From Halanaerobium salsuginis (GTDB lineage Bacteria > Bacillota > Halanaerobiia > Halanaerobiales > Halanaerobiaceae), in the NCBI RefSeq assembly GCF_900114545.1, contig NZ_FOTI01000002.1, forward strand, positions 62,001-126,000: a stretch of DNA of 64,000 bases, read 5' to 3'. A program made the position numbers and the translations under genes. The notes below the pieces were generated by a model. It made no database searches. It had not been told where the DNA came from and was given only the letters and a program-made list of their open reading frames with translations. The first letter of the stretch is position 1, and every line of letters begins with the position of its first letter. This document shows positions 16,173 to 25,217 of the stretch, in pieces.

Positions 16173-17085
16173 TATCTAGTGCCTCCTCCTGAACTAACTG
16201 ATAAGTATTTTTATTATATCCTTTTAAGATATAAGAATTAACTGCTATTTTATGCCTTTTAAAAACAGCCTCCATAGCAGCTGCAATTTCAGCTGCTTTA
16301 CTGCTAGTAATAGCAAGAAAAGTAGGTCCAGCACCACTTAAAGCTGCTCCCCAGGCCCCTGCATTATAAGCATTAGCTATTACCTGCTCAAAACCAGGGA
16401 TTAATTGCTTGCGATAAGGTTGATGAAGCATATCATCCATACCAGCCTTAAGCAGCTGATAATCAGCAGTTAAAAATGCAGCAGTCAATAAACTAATTCG
16501 ACCCAAATTAAAAACGCTTTGCTGATAATTTAATTTAGCAGGTAAAACTGATCTTGCTTGAATAGTTTTTAATTCAAAATCAGGAATAACAGTAACAAAA
16601 TCAAGTTCAGCTGCTAATTTGATCTTTAAATATTTGTCAATATTATTCTGTTTATAGTTAATAATCAGACCACCTATCAGAGCAGGAACTACATTATCAG
16701 GATGTTTTTCTAACGCAACTGCTAATTTAATAAATTCACTTTCGGAAATAAAATGTTTTGACATTAGAGCAGCTGCAAGCAGTCCCCCGATTATTGCAGC
16801 AGAACTACTGCCTAAACCGCGCGCCAGAGGGGTTTGCATTTTTTCTATAATTAGAGCTGGTACTGGTGGCTCTTTTATGTAATTAAAATAATAATGATAA
16901 GCTTTTAAAATCAAGTTATCAGATTGTAAAATATTTATTTCCTTTCCAGTCAGATCAAAAACTTCAATTTTTAACTGCTCACTTTTCTCTACTTTAAAAT
17001 AATTAAAAAGATTTAAAGCAATTCCTACTGTATCATAACCAGATCCCAGATTAGCTGAGGTAGCTGGTACTTTAAATTCAGGCAT
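16165..17085 (-). CDS. thrB: Homoserine kinase (GHMP family)
   Basis: This GHMP kinase makes O-phosphohomoserine for threonine synthesis. Of its 306 residues, the N-terminal PATSANLGSGYDTVGIALN, the ATP-binding PLARGLGSSSAAIIGG, the KHPDNVVPALIGG motif and the C-terminal ALSGAGPTFLAI are all present and in the right order. The active site therefore looks functional, in contrast to the dehydrogenase encoded next. It starts at ATG 17085 with GAAGGG upstream. It is the first gene of the thrB-hom-lysC unit and overlaps hom by 8 nt. No threonine synthase gene is in the window. Confidence 0.92.
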   Translation of the reverse strand: MPEFKVPATSANLGSGYDTVGIALNLFNYFKVEKSEQLKIEVFDLTGKEINILQSDNLILKAYHYYFNYIKEPPVPALIIEKMQTPLARGLGSSSAAIIGGLLAAALMSKHFISESEFIKLAVALEKHPDNVVPALIGGLIINYKQNNIDKYLKIKLAAELDFVTVIPDFELKTIQARSVLPAKLNYQQSVFNLGRISLLTAAFLTADYQLLKAGMDDMLHQPYRKQLIPGFEQVIANAYNAGAWGAALSGAGPTFLAITSSKAAEIAAAMEAVFKRHKIAVNSYILKGYNKNTYQLVQEEALDSD

Positions 17086-17124
17086 AAAAATTTTCCCTTC
17101 TTCCTAACATAATTTAAACTTTAT

Positions 17125-17565
17125 CTAGACAGAGCTGACTCCTGTATGACCAAAACCACCTTTTCCCCGTGAACTTTCACTTAAATCATCAACTTCTTCC
17201 CATTCGATTAAATTAACCTGCTGAATAATTAATTGAGCAATCCGATCATTAAATTTAACTTTAAAATCAGCCGGACCATGATTAATTAAAATTACTCCTA
17301 TTTCACCTCGGTACCCGGAATCAATTACTCCATCTGCATTTAAAACAGTTATTCCTTTTTTTAACGCTAACCCACTTCTTGGATAAACAAATGCTGCATA
17401 TCCACTAGGTACTGCTATTTTTAAACCTGTTTTGATTAATTTATATTCACCAGACTTGATAGTCAATTCTTCTGCTGCATGAAGATCAAGACCAGCGTCT
17501 TCACCATAGTGCTGATATTCTGGTAATTTAACTGCTTCATTTACCTTTTCTACTTTAATTTGCAA
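17125..17565 (-). CDS. dut: Deoxyuridine 5'-triphosphate nucleotidohydrolase
   Basis: This trimeric dUTPase hydrolyses dUTP to dUMP and keeps uracil out of DNA. The 146-residue protein has the conserved motifs: GEDAGLDLHA, PRSGLALKKGI, NADGVIDSGYRGEIGV, RIAQLIIQ and the C-terminal SSRGKGGFGHTG that closes over the substrate. The start is TTG 17565 with GGAGG 9 nt upstream, overlapping the preceding deacetylase gene by 11 nt. The length is typical. Confidence 0.95.
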   Translation of the reverse strand: MQIKVEKVNEAVKLPEYQHYGEDAGLDLHAAEELTIKSGEYKLIKTGLKIAVPSGYAAFVYPRSGLALKKGITVLNADGVIDSGYRGEIGVILINHGPADFKVKFNDRIAQLIIQQVNLIEWEEVDDLSESSRGKGGFGHTGVSSV

Positions 17566-18397
17566 GATCTTTTGCCTCCTTAAGTTGATATTGTAAACCT
17601 GTAACGGAACTTATCCGATAATTATTCTTATAGATTAGCTGATCAATTTTTACAAATTGATATTTTTCTTTTAAAATCGGAATTAATTTATTCAATATCT
17701 CTACTACATTAGCAGCATTATTATGAAATAAAATAATATCACCAGCAGTGATATTATTTTTTACTCGTTCAATTATATATTCCGGACCAGGATCCATCCA
17801 ATCATGTGAATCAAGACTCCATTGTACCACTTGATAACCAAGCTGACGAGCTATTCGAATAACTAAATTATTATATTCACCATAGGGTGGTCGAAAAAGC
17901 ATTGTTTTTTCCTCTCTCATAACATGTTCAGCCAAAATTTGCTCTGTTTTTTTTAATTCAGATTTAATTTCAACTGCAGTTAAAGAATTAAGATGAGGAT
18001 GAGTATAACTATGATTATAAACAGCATGTCCAGCTTTTAAGATCTTATCTAATAATACTGGATTTTTTTCTAACCAGATACCAGCAAAAAAGAAAGATAC
18101 TTTAATATCCTGCTGTTTAAAAAGTTCTAATAGCTGTTCTGTATGTTTGCTTCCCCAGGCACCATCAATTGTTAAAGCAATTTTATTGTCTTTACGCTCA
18201 ACTTTATAAATAGGTACCAGACGTTGTCCAGTATAATCATTGCTAAAATTAATTGAATCAACAGCTGCAGCTGCTGATTCAGCCTGACAGAAAAACAAAT
18301 TAAAAGTGAGCATAGTCAATAAAAAGCCCATAATTAAACTGCTCTGAACAAAAATGTTACTCTGCTGCAACTGATAATTAATTGTTTTATTTAACAT
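17555..18397 (-). CDS. Polysaccharide deacetylase family protein, membrane-anchored
   Basis: This NodB-type deacetylase has 280 residues, with an N-terminal signal or anchor segment at about residues 16-38 (SSLIMGFLLTMLTFNLFF). The domain motifs are ALTIDGAWGSKHTEQ (motif 1), HSYTHPHLNSL with the two metal histidines (motif 2), and LFRPPYGEYN (motif 3). Motif 1 normally reads TFDDG; here it is TIDGA, so the catalytic Asp (78) remains but the metal-binding Asp is a glycine, a variant seen in sporulation-associated members. It probably removes acetyl groups from peptidoglycan or another wall sugar outside the membrane. It lies next to a SleB-type hydrolase gene, which supports a wall or spore-cortex role. 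Confidence 0.85.
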   Translation of the reverse strand: MLNKTINYQLQQSNIFVQSSLIMGFLLTMLTFNLFFCQAESAAAAVDSINFSNDYTGQRLVPIYKVERKDNKIALTIDGAWGSKHTEQLLELFKQQDIKVSFFFAGIWLEKNPVLLDKILKAGHAVYNHSYTHPHLNSLTAVEIKSELKKTEQILAEHVMREEKTMLFRPPYGEYNNLVIRIARQLGYQVVQWSLDSHDWMDPGPEYIIERVKNNITAGDIILFHNNAANVVEILNKLIPILKEKYQFVKIDQLIYKNNYRISSVTGLQYQLKEAKDLAN

Positions 18398-18405
18398 AAG
18401 ATCAC

Positions 18406-19332
18406 CTATTTCATAAAGACATGATCACCTATTTTAGTAATTTTACGTCTGCCCCTAAAGAAACTTACCCGGGTAGCTGTCCGGGGATTGTAAAAATAGA
18501 GAGCACCTCCGGTAGGATCTATTCCCCGCAAAGCATCTCTTGCAGCACGATAAGCAGTCTGATTAGGAGCTAAATTAATCTGGCCATCCATAACTGCTGA
18601 AAACTGTCCCCGCTGATAAATGACTTCTGCAAAGGTGTTAGGAAACTGCCAATTTAAAACACGATTAATAATTACTGCTGCTACTGCAACCTGTCCCTGG
18701 TAAGGTTCACCTCTTGCTTCCCCATAAACTGCCCGGGCCAGCAAATCAAGTTCCTTTTTACTTACTCGATGATTAAGAACTTGGTGAGGAGTTAAGTTAT
18801 TAATCGGCAGTCTAATCCGCTCACCTACACGCAAATAATTATCACTTTTATTATTTAAAGCTAAAATAGTGCCAATAGTAGTACTAAAGTCTCGAGCCAG
18901 ATCATAAAGAGTATCACCTCTACCAACATAATAGTTAATAATTTTATCAGCCGGTATTTGATCAATATTAACTTTTTGTTTATTGACATTTATTCTGACC
19001 GCATAATGAGTATTAAGATCAAAATTTAATTGTTGATCTCTACTACTAAAAGCTGCCATTAAATCAGGTGTTTTTACAGTATTTGGGTCAGTATTTTTAA
19101 CTGGTATTACCAACTCATCCCCCATTTTGATTGCAGAATGTCCAACTAAATCATTAGCTTTAATCAGCTCACTAACACTTATACCATAGTCAGCAGCTAT
19201 TTCAGAAAGAGTGTCTCCCTGTTGAATTACATATAATAAATTTAAAGCGGGAGCTGCTGCTGAACTAATTGTTACAGCAATCATTAATAAAAATAAAAAA
19301 AAGCAGCTCAAATAAATAGCTCTATTTTTCAA
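18406..19332 (-). CDS. Two-LysM cell-wall hydrolase, SleB-like
   Basis: This is an exported wall hydrolase of 308 residues. The N-terminus is hydrophobic and ends in a SSAAAPA-like cleavage region. A first LysM follows (YVIQQGDTLSEIAADYGIS, about residue 34), then a second (YYVGRGDTLYDLARDFSTT, about residue 125). The C-terminal part (from about residue 195) is a SleB/Hydrolase_2 domain: LARAVYGEARGEPYQGQVAV with the catalytic glutamate, then INRVLNWQFPNTFAEVIYQ and GALYFYNP. SleB-type domains are lytic transglycosylase-like enzymes of the spore cortex or general wall turnover. The start is TTG 19332. With the adjacent deacetylase it forms a wall-remodelling pair, downstream of a DNA helicase gene on the same strand. 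Confidence 0.88.
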   Translation of the reverse strand: MKNRAIYLSCFFLFLLMIAVTISSAAAPALNLLYVIQQGDTLSEIAADYGISVSELIKANDLVGHSAIKMGDELVIPVKNTDPNTVKTPDLMAAFSSRDQQLNFDLNTHYAVRINVNKQKVNIDQIPADKIINYYVGRGDTLYDLARDFSTTIGTILALNNKSDNYLRVGERIRLPINNLTPHQVLNHRVSKKELDLLARAVYGEARGEPYQGQVAVAAVIINRVLNWQFPNTFAEVIYQRGQFSAVMDGQINLAPNQTAYRAARDALRGIDPTGGALYFYNPRTATRVSFFRGRRKITKIGDHVFMK

Positions 19333-19348
19333 ATTTGCTCACTACTCC

Positions 19349-21787
19349 TTACTCTATTTTTTCGATAATTTTCTGCTGGGTAGTCTCAATAACTGGACAG
19401 GAATCTGGTAGTGACTGCAAAAACATTTTACCATATTTTCTATCTTTTAATCGACGATCATATAAAATAATTAGTCCCTTATCTTTTTTAGATCTAATCA
19501 ATCTGCCAAATCCCTGCCGAAATCTAATCACAGCATCTGGTAAAGCTAAATTAAAAAATGGATTTAGCCCCTGTTTTTCCAACAATTTTTCTTTAGCTTT
19601 ATAAAGAGGTTCTCCTGGAACTGGAAAAGGAAGTTTTACCATAACTAAATACTTAAGTAAATCACCAGGTAGATCCACTCCTTCCCAAAAGCTAGAAGTA
19701 CCAAAAATAACTGTATTAGATTCAGTCTGAAACTGCTGTAGAATATAATTACGTGATAACTTAGATTGAGCCAGTAGTCTAATCCCCTGATCTTCTAGAT
19801 TAGCCTGCAGATTATTATAGCAGTAATTTAGCATATAATAAGAAGTAAATAAAACCATAGTTGAACCAGTGGTCTTCTTTAATAAAGCTGCTAAGCTGCT
19901 AACTAATTCTGGTAAAAATTCTTTTTTATTTGGCTCAGGAAAATCTAATGGGATTAGAAGCTGTGCCTGCTTTGCATAATCAAAAGGGGATTCTACTTTC
20001 AGCTCAGCAGCCTGTTTAATTCCAGTTTGTTGATAAAAGTAATTAAAAGATCCAGCTGTAGTAATAGTAGCCGAAGTAAAAATAATATTACTCAGACGAG
20101 ACCAGATTAAATCCGGTAGAAATTTCCCAACATCAATTGGTACTGACTTTTGTACAACTTGAGTATTACCTCTATAATAGCTTGATTCTAGCCAGAAAAC
20201 ATAGTTTTCATCTTCAGCAGCTAAATTAAATTCAACTCGTTTGATTAAATCCTGGCAGCGGCCAATTGTAGATTTTAATTTTAATTCATTCTCATCATTA
20301 CTCTCAGCTAACTCCAGGTAAAGATTCTCATAAATAATTTGCAGATAGGTAAGTTCATTTTTTAAGTAAGCAGCCAGATCTATTGCTGTCTGAAAAAATT
20401 CCTGCCAGACTGCATTATTTTTTACTTTTTCATTAACTGTAATTTTTTTATCTTTAAACTCACCAATTAAATCTTGTAATTCTTTAAAATATTGTGGAAT
20501 TAGATCTCTAATTTTCTGAGCAGTTGGAATTAAACGTTTATCAAGAATTTCTCTCATTCTAGCTTGATCACAGCCAATTGTAAAAGAAATATCCTCTCTA
20601 ATTTGAGATAAAAGCGAATTTTTTTCTCCACTTAACCTTTTTAACCAGCGGTCCAGCAATGATTGGTAAAGAGGATAGCCCAGGTGGGCAGTAGCAATCT
20701 CACCAATATTATGTGCCTCATCTATAATTAAATGATTAAAATTAGGTAAAATACCCCGACCTGCTGAACCAGTTTCAACTTTAACCCGGGCATCAGATAA
20801 AAGTAGATGATGGTTTACAATTAAAATATCAGCTCGATAAACTTCTTTTCTAGCCTGCATAAAATAACATTTATTATAAAAAGGACAGGCTGTTTTTAAA
20901 CAAAGATCACTTTCAGCAGCTATTTCATTCCAGACAGCTGCTTTAATTTGAAAATCAATTTCTGATTTTTCCCCAGTTTTAGTATTTTCTTTCCAATCAT
21001 TTAGTTCTTCAAATAACTCAATTGTTATTTCTGTCTCCTGCTGCTGATATTTTTGTTTAAAATTCTTATATTTACGCAAACAAAGATAATTATTTCTTCC
21101 TTTAACCAAAACTGCTTTAAAATCAAAGTCAAGGACTCTTTTTAAAATTAATAAGTCTTTATTGACTAACTGTTCCTGTAAGTTAATTGTATTGGTAGAG
21201 ACTACTATCTTAGCATTATTTAAATTATTATAAAAAAGAGCAGGTATTAAATAAGCAAAAGATTTACCGGTTCCAGTCCCGGCCTCAATAAAATCAATCT
21301 GATGCTGATTAAAAGAATCAATTATTTTTTCAGCTGTAATAAGCTGCTCTTTTCTTTCTGAAAAGTTCTCTAATTCCTGATCTAAATTACCCTCTTTTTT
21401 AAAATAATTTAAGATTTCTTTTTTGTTTAATTTTTTATTTACTCTGCCAGGTCCAGCTTCAACTACTACATAAATTTGCTCAGCTTGATTATTAATGATA
21501 GCAAAACCTATATCCCGCTCAGCTAATTTTGCGGCAAGTCTAATATCAGGTGCTGAAGGAGTTAAATCTCCAGAAGGATGATTATGAACAACCATTTCTC
21601 CAGCAGCCAAATTGTTAATTACTGCTGGGGCTGAGTAACTGTTACCCCGGGCTAAAACTTCAAACTCACTAATAATACCAGCTTCATCTAACTGAGTTCT
21701 AATAAAAATTTCATTTCCCTGTACTGCATCAATTTCTGCCTTTATATCCTTACCAACCCCGGCCAATAAGTCTCTACTAACAGCCAC
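19349..21787 (-). CDS. JAMM/RadC-like domain fused to a DinG/XPD-family helicase
   Basis: The 812-residue protein has two parts. Residues 1 to about 112 form a JAB/MPN domain of the RadC type with a complete JAMM motif: Glu26, then His68-x-His70, Ser78 and Asp81 in VVHNHPSGDLTPSAPD. Residues from about 145 form a superfamily 2 DinG/XPD helicase. Its motifs are Walker A EAGTGTGKS (168-176), an iron-sulfur cysteine set (CLRKYKNF, then CLKTACPFYNKCYF), the DEAH box LIIDEAHNIGEIA, and the C-terminal TSSFWEGVDLPG and FRQGFGRLIRSKKDKG. DinG helicases unwind DNA 5' to 3' and act on R-loops and replication conflicts. Many Firmicutes DinG proteins carry a DnaQ-like exonuclease at this position instead. 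The start is GTG 21787 behind GGGAGGAG. The role of the JAMM domain is unknown. Confidence 0.9.
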   Translation of the reverse strand: MAVSRDLLAGVGKDIKAEIDAVQGNEIFIRTQLDEAGIISEFEVLARGNSYSAPAVINNLAAGEMVVHNHPSGDLTPSAPDIRLAAKLAERDIGFAIINNQAEQIYVVVEAGPGRVNKKLNKKEILNYFKKEGNLDQELENFSERKEQLITAEKIIDSFNQHQIDFIEAGTGTGKSFAYLIPALFYNNLNNAKIVVSTNTINLQEQLVNKDLLILKRVLDFDFKAVLVKGRNNYLCLRKYKNFKQKYQQQETEITIELFEELNDWKENTKTGEKSEIDFQIKAAVWNEIAAESDLCLKTACPFYNKCYFMQARKEVYRADILIVNHHLLLSDARVKVETGSAGRGILPNFNHLIIDEAHNIGEIATAHLGYPLYQSLLDRWLKRLSGEKNSLLSQIREDISFTIGCDQARMREILDKRLIPTAQKIRDLIPQYFKELQDLIGEFKDKKITVNEKVKNNAVWQEFFQTAIDLAAYLKNELTYLQIIYENLYLELAESNDENELKLKSTIGRCQDLIKRVEFNLAAEDENYVFWLESSYYRGNTQVVQKSVPIDVGKFLPDLIWSRLSNIIFTSATITTAGSFNYFYQQTGIKQAAELKVESPFDYAKQAQLLIPLDFPEPNKKEFLPELVSSLAALLKKTTGSTMVLFTSYYMLNYCYNNLQANLEDQGIRLLAQSKLSRNYILQQFQTESNTVIFGTSSFWEGVDLPGDLLKYLVMVKLPFPVPGEPLYKAKEKLLEKQGLNPFFNLALPDAVIRFRQGFGRLIRSKKDKGLIILYDRRLKDRKYGKMFLQSLPDSCPVIETTQQKIIEKIE

Positions 21788-21804
21788 CTTAGCTCCTCCC
21801 TCAA

Positions 21805-22644
21805 TTAATCCCTTAATTTATGTAATAAAATAATATCATCATCTTTGTTACAATCATCAAAACTAGGTGTTTCCAGAATAAAAACTTTATCTTGCAGCTG
21901 AGGGTTATTAATAATCCGGGCAATTGCCTTTTTACCTAGCTTTCCCTGTCCAGGATGAGCATGCTCATCTTTTTTACTTCCAGAATCATGTTTTGAATCA
22001 TTAAGGTGAATAACTTTTAATTTATCTAGTCCAATTTCAGTTTTAAAGTCATCTAAAAGATGTTCAAATTCACTTTTTTTAGTCAGGTTATATTCAGCTG
22101 CAAAAGCATGACAGCTATCCAGGCAAACACCAATTTTCTCTGGTTGATCAAGTTTGTCTATTATCTGCCCCAACTGAGAAAATTTCGCTCCAATAGTTGT
22201 TCCTGCTCCAGCAGTATTTTCCAATAGAATCATCGTATCACTCTCTACTTCTGCTAAAATATCATTTAACGCCTGACTTATCCTGTTAATACCCGCTTTA
22301 AAACCTGATCCTGTATGACTACCAGGATGAAAAACCAGGTATTCAGCTCCTAATCTGTCACAACGTTTATACTCAGATTTGAGAGCTGAAATTGATTTTT
22401 CCCAGAGTTCTTGTTTAGGAGAGGCAAGATTAATCAGGTAAGCTGCATGAACTACAACTGGATTAATATTATATTTATTTCGTTTCTGCTTAAATTCTTT
22501 AATTTCGGCAGCTGGTAAGTCTTTATTTTTCCAGCCCCTTGGATTACCCACAAAAATCTGCATTGTATTACAGTCAATAGCAGCAGCCCGGGCTGGTGAC
22601 TCAGCAATTCCTCCAGCAATAGATACATGTTTACCTAAGATCAT
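21805..22644 (-). CDS. nfo: Endonuclease IV (AP endonuclease)
   Basis: This three-zinc TIM-barrel enzyme cuts DNA 5' of abasic sites. Visible in its 279 residues are GKHVSIAGGIAESPARA, VVHAAYLINLASP, YLVFHPGSHTG, ILLENTAGAGTTIG, CLDSCHAFAAEYN, VIHLNDSKHDSGSKKDEHAHPGQG and FILETP, which carry the metal-binding His, Glu and Asp residues. The length is normal. The start is ATG 22644. It is flanked by pnp and the JAMM-DinG helicase gene on the same strand with 17-28-nt gaps, so a DNA-repair grouping is plausible. Confidence 0.96.
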   Translation of the reverse strand: MILGKHVSIAGGIAESPARAAAIDCNTMQIFVGNPRGWKNKDLPAAEIKEFKQKRNKYNINPVVVHAAYLINLASPKQELWEKSISALKSEYKRCDRLGAEYLVFHPGSHTGSGFKAGINRISQALNDILAEVESDTMILLENTAGAGTTIGAKFSQLGQIIDKLDQPEKIGVCLDSCHAFAAEYNLTKKSEFEHLLDDFKTEIGLDKLKVIHLNDSKHDSGSKKDEHAHPGQGKLGKKAIARIINNPQLQDKVFILETPSFDDCNKDDDIILLHKLRD

Positions 22645-22672
22645 TTTCTTGAATACTCCTTTTTATTTACTC

Positions 22673-24763
22673 TTATTCCTTTTTGTCAAGCTCTTGCTTG
22701 GCATCTTTTAAAGATAAATTAATCCGGTCCTGTTTATCTATTTCAATAACTTTAACAGGTATTTCATCACCAACTGAAACAATATCACCAACTTCTTTAA
22801 CATGATGATCAGCTAACTTAGAAATATGAACTAAACCTTCTTTATTAGGCAAAATTTCAACAAAAGCACCAAAATTCATGATTCTTTTAACCTTGCCTTG
22901 ATAAATTTCTCCAACTTCAACATCTTTGGTTAAACGTTCGATCATCTGTTTAGCTTGTTCGCCTTCGGGCTGATTATCAGTTAAAATAGTTACTGTACCA
23001 TCATCATCAATATCAATTTTAGCATCAGTCTGGTCAATAATTTCATTAATTGTTTTACCACCTGGACCAATAACAAACCGAATTTTTTCTGGATCAATTT
23101 TCATTCTAATCATGGCAGGAGCATTTGGCGATAGTTCTGGACGTGGTTCGGAAATAGTTTCCATCATTTTACCCATAATATGTGCTCTACCCTGATTAGC
23201 TTTTTTTAATGCTTCTTCCAGAATATCAAAAGATAAACCCTGCAGTTTCATATCCATCTGCAGTGCTGTAATACCGTTTTCAGTTCCAGCTACCTTAAAG
23301 TCCATATCACCATGAAAATCTTCAAAGCCCTGGATATCAGATAAAACAACAACTTTATCATCTTTTTTCATTAAGCCCATTGCAATCCCAGAAACAGGCG
23401 CCTTAATTGGTACTCCAGCATCCATTAAAGCAAGAGTACTACCACAAATACTAGCCTGAGAAGAAGATCCATTTGATTCTAATACTTCCGAGACAATTCT
23501 AATTGTATAAGGAAAATCTTCTTCTGCTGGAATTACTGGTAAAAGAGCTTTTTCGCCCAGTGTCCCATGACCAATTTCTCTTCTACCAGGAGAACGCATT
23601 GGTCCAGTTTCACCAACACAAAAAGATGGGAAATTGTAATGATGCATATAACGCTTAGTTTCTTTTTCTCCTAGCCCAAATAAAATTTGTTCATCACTTT
23701 GAGCACCTAAAGTAAGTACACTTAAAGCTTGTGTTTCTCCTCTAGTAAAAACTCCTGAGCCATGAGCTCTAGCTACCAGGCCAACTTCTGACCAAATTGG
23801 TCTTACTTCATCAAACTTTCTGCCATCAGGTCTTACACCATCATCAAGGATTAAACTTTTCACAGATTGTTTGATCATTTTTTCAAAAGCCATTGCTAAC
23901 TGTTTAGCAATTTCTTCATCATCATCAGGATTTAGTTTTTCTTTTAATTCTGCTTTTAATTCATCCAGTTGAGAGTTTCTAGCCTTTTTAGACTGAATTT
24001 GAATTACTTCTTTCATTCTGCCGCCCAGAACTTCTGTTACCTGTGTTTTTATTTCTGGACTAACTTTTGGTGATTCAAAAACCATTTTTTCTTTGCCTGC
24101 TTCTGCTCTAATTTCTTCCTGAACAGCTATTATTTTTTTGATTTCTTCATGGGCTAATTTCATAGCAGCAAGGATGGTCTCTTCACTTACCTCATTAGCG
24201 CTTGCTTCAACCATCATAATAGCATCTTTTGAGCCAGCAATTGTAAGTTCTAAATCACTTTTTTCAATCTGTTCTGCATTAGGATTAACAATTAATTCAT
24301 CATCTACTAACCCAACTTTAACTCCCCCAATCGGGCCAGCAAAAGGAATATCCGACAGGGTTAAAGCTGCTGAAGCCCCATTTAAAGCAAGGATTTCTGG
24401 ATCATAATCATCATCTACAGATAAAACTGTAGCTACAATTTGTACATCATTACGAAATCCGTCAGGAAACAAAGGTCTAACTGACCTATCAATTACTCGA
24501 GCTGCTAAAGTCGCAGCATCTCTTGGCCTACCTTCTCTTCTCATAATACTGCCAGGAATTTTACCAATTGCATAAACTCGTTCTTCATAATTGACCAGTA
24601 GTGGAAAGAAGCTCATGCCTGGTCTTGGATCATCCATAGTAGCTGTAACCAATACTTGAGTATCTCCACTTCTGACTAGTACAGAACCATTAGCTTGTTT
24701 TGCCAATTTATTAGTCTGAATATTTAACTCATCACCGGCAAAATCTAATGTCCATTCTTTCAT
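22673..24763 (-). CDS. pnp: Polyribonucleotide nucleotidyltransferase (PNPase)
   Basis: This phosphorolytic 3'-5' exoribonuclease acts in mRNA decay. Two RNase PH domains are present: the first begins ANGSVLVRSGDTQVLVTA, and the second runs from about residue 310 with GVFTRGETQALS and the catalytic region QMDMKLQGLSFDILEEAL. They are followed by a KH domain (IGPGGKTINEIID) and an S1 domain (GEIYQGKVKRIMNFGAFVEI). The length of 696 is typical. The start is ATG 24763 behind AAGGAGGT. It is downstream of rpsO with a stable hairpin between them, as in many bacteria. Confidence 0.97.
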   Translation of the reverse strand: MKEWTLDFAGDELNIQTNKLAKQANGSVLVRSGDTQVLVTATMDDPRPGMSFFPLLVNYEERVYAIGKIPGSIMRREGRPRDAATLAARVIDRSVRPLFPDGFRNDVQIVATVLSVDDDYDPEILALNGASAALTLSDIPFAGPIGGVKVGLVDDELIVNPNAEQIEKSDLELTIAGSKDAIMMVEASANEVSEETILAAMKLAHEEIKKIIAVQEEIRAEAGKEKMVFESPKVSPEIKTQVTEVLGGRMKEVIQIQSKKARNSQLDELKAELKEKLNPDDDEEIAKQLAMAFEKMIKQSVKSLILDDGVRPDGRKFDEVRPIWSEVGLVARAHGSGVFTRGETQALSVLTLGAQSDEQILFGLGEKETKRYMHHYNFPSFCVGETGPMRSPGRREIGHGTLGEKALLPVIPAEEDFPYTIRIVSEVLESNGSSSQASICGSTLALMDAGVPIKAPVSGIAMGLMKKDDKVVVLSDIQGFEDFHGDMDFKVAGTENGITALQMDMKLQGLSFDILEEALKKANQGRAHIMGKMMETISEPRPELSPNAPAMIRMKIDPEKIRFVIGPGGKTINEIIDQTDAKIDIDDDGTVTILTDNQPEGEQAKQMIERLTKDVEVGEIYQGKVKRIMNFGAFVEILPNKEGLVHISKLADHHVKEVGDIVSVGDEIPVKVIEIDKQDRINLSLKDAKQELDKKE

Positions 24764-24787
24764 TATTTTACCTCCTTATTTAATTAA

Positions 24788-24810
24788 AGAGCGGGGAGAA
24801 TCCCCGCTCT
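24788..24810 (-). terminator. Hairpin terminator between rpsO and pnp
   Basis: A perfect 10-bp GC-rich stem (AGAGCGGGGA / TCCCCGCTCT) with a 3-nt loop is followed on the minus strand by TTTAATTAAATAA. It probably terminates part of the rpsO transcripts before pnp. Confidence 0.85.
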
Positions 24811-24825
24811 TTTATCGTCTGCATC

Positions 24826-25092
24826 TTAACCGCGAATTCCTAATCTAGAAATTAGATCACGATAACGCATAATATCATTATTTTTTAAATATCTGAGCAG
24901 TTTTCTTCTTTGACCAACCATTTTCAAAAGACCACGTCTTGAATGGTGATCACTTTTATGCTCTTTTAAGTGTTCAGTTAATTCAGCAATTCTGGCTGTT
25001 AATAAAGCAACTTGTACTTCAGAAGAACCAGTATCACCTTCCTCTAACTGATATTCCTTAATAATTTCCTGCTTTTTTTCTTTATTTAACAT
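24826..25092 (-). CDS. rpsO: 30S ribosomal protein S15
   Basis: S15 is a primary 16S rRNA-binding protein. The protein is 88 residues from ATG 25092, matching the family length. The start is chosen because GGAGGTG lies 9 nt ahead; a GTG inside that site, 12 nt earlier, is less likely. It has the typical [32 protein letters not shown] and RRKLLRYLK motifs. It has its own promoter and a structured leader, and is separated from pnp by a terminator. Confidence 0.97.
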   Translation of the reverse strand: MLNKEKKQEIIKEYQLEEGDTGSSEVQVALLTARIAELTEHLKEHKSDHHSRRGLLKMVGQRRKLLRYLKNNDIMRYRDLISRLGIRG

Positions 25093-25119
25093 TAAAAAAT
25101 TCACCTCCTAAAATTCAAT

Positions 25120-25170
25120 TCGCCATTAGCCAAGAAGACGTCGGAGATTCGCAATCCTAGCAAATGGTAA
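25120..25170 (-). promoter_or_regulatory. Candidate S15 autoregulatory leader
   Basis: In the roughly 90-nt rpsO leader, CCATT (25167-25163) can pair with AATGG (25127-25123), with nested GC/GC and a small GATT-GCG-AATC hairpin inside. This branched fold is of the kind S15 binds in other bacteria, where it represses its own translation. The fold was read by eye and not scored. Confidence 0.4.
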
Positions 25171-25188
25171 CTTAAAACTTACTTTTTA

Positions 25189-25217
25189 ATTTTAACATAA
25201 AACCTTTCTTGTGTAAA
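25189..25217 (-). promoter_or_regulatory. Sigma-A type promoter of rpsO
   Basis: Read on the minus strand: TTTACA (25217-25212), a 17-nt spacer, and TAAAAT (25194-25189). It overlaps the end of ribF and gives rpsO a separate start, about 90 nt upstream of its ATG. Confidence 0.65.
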
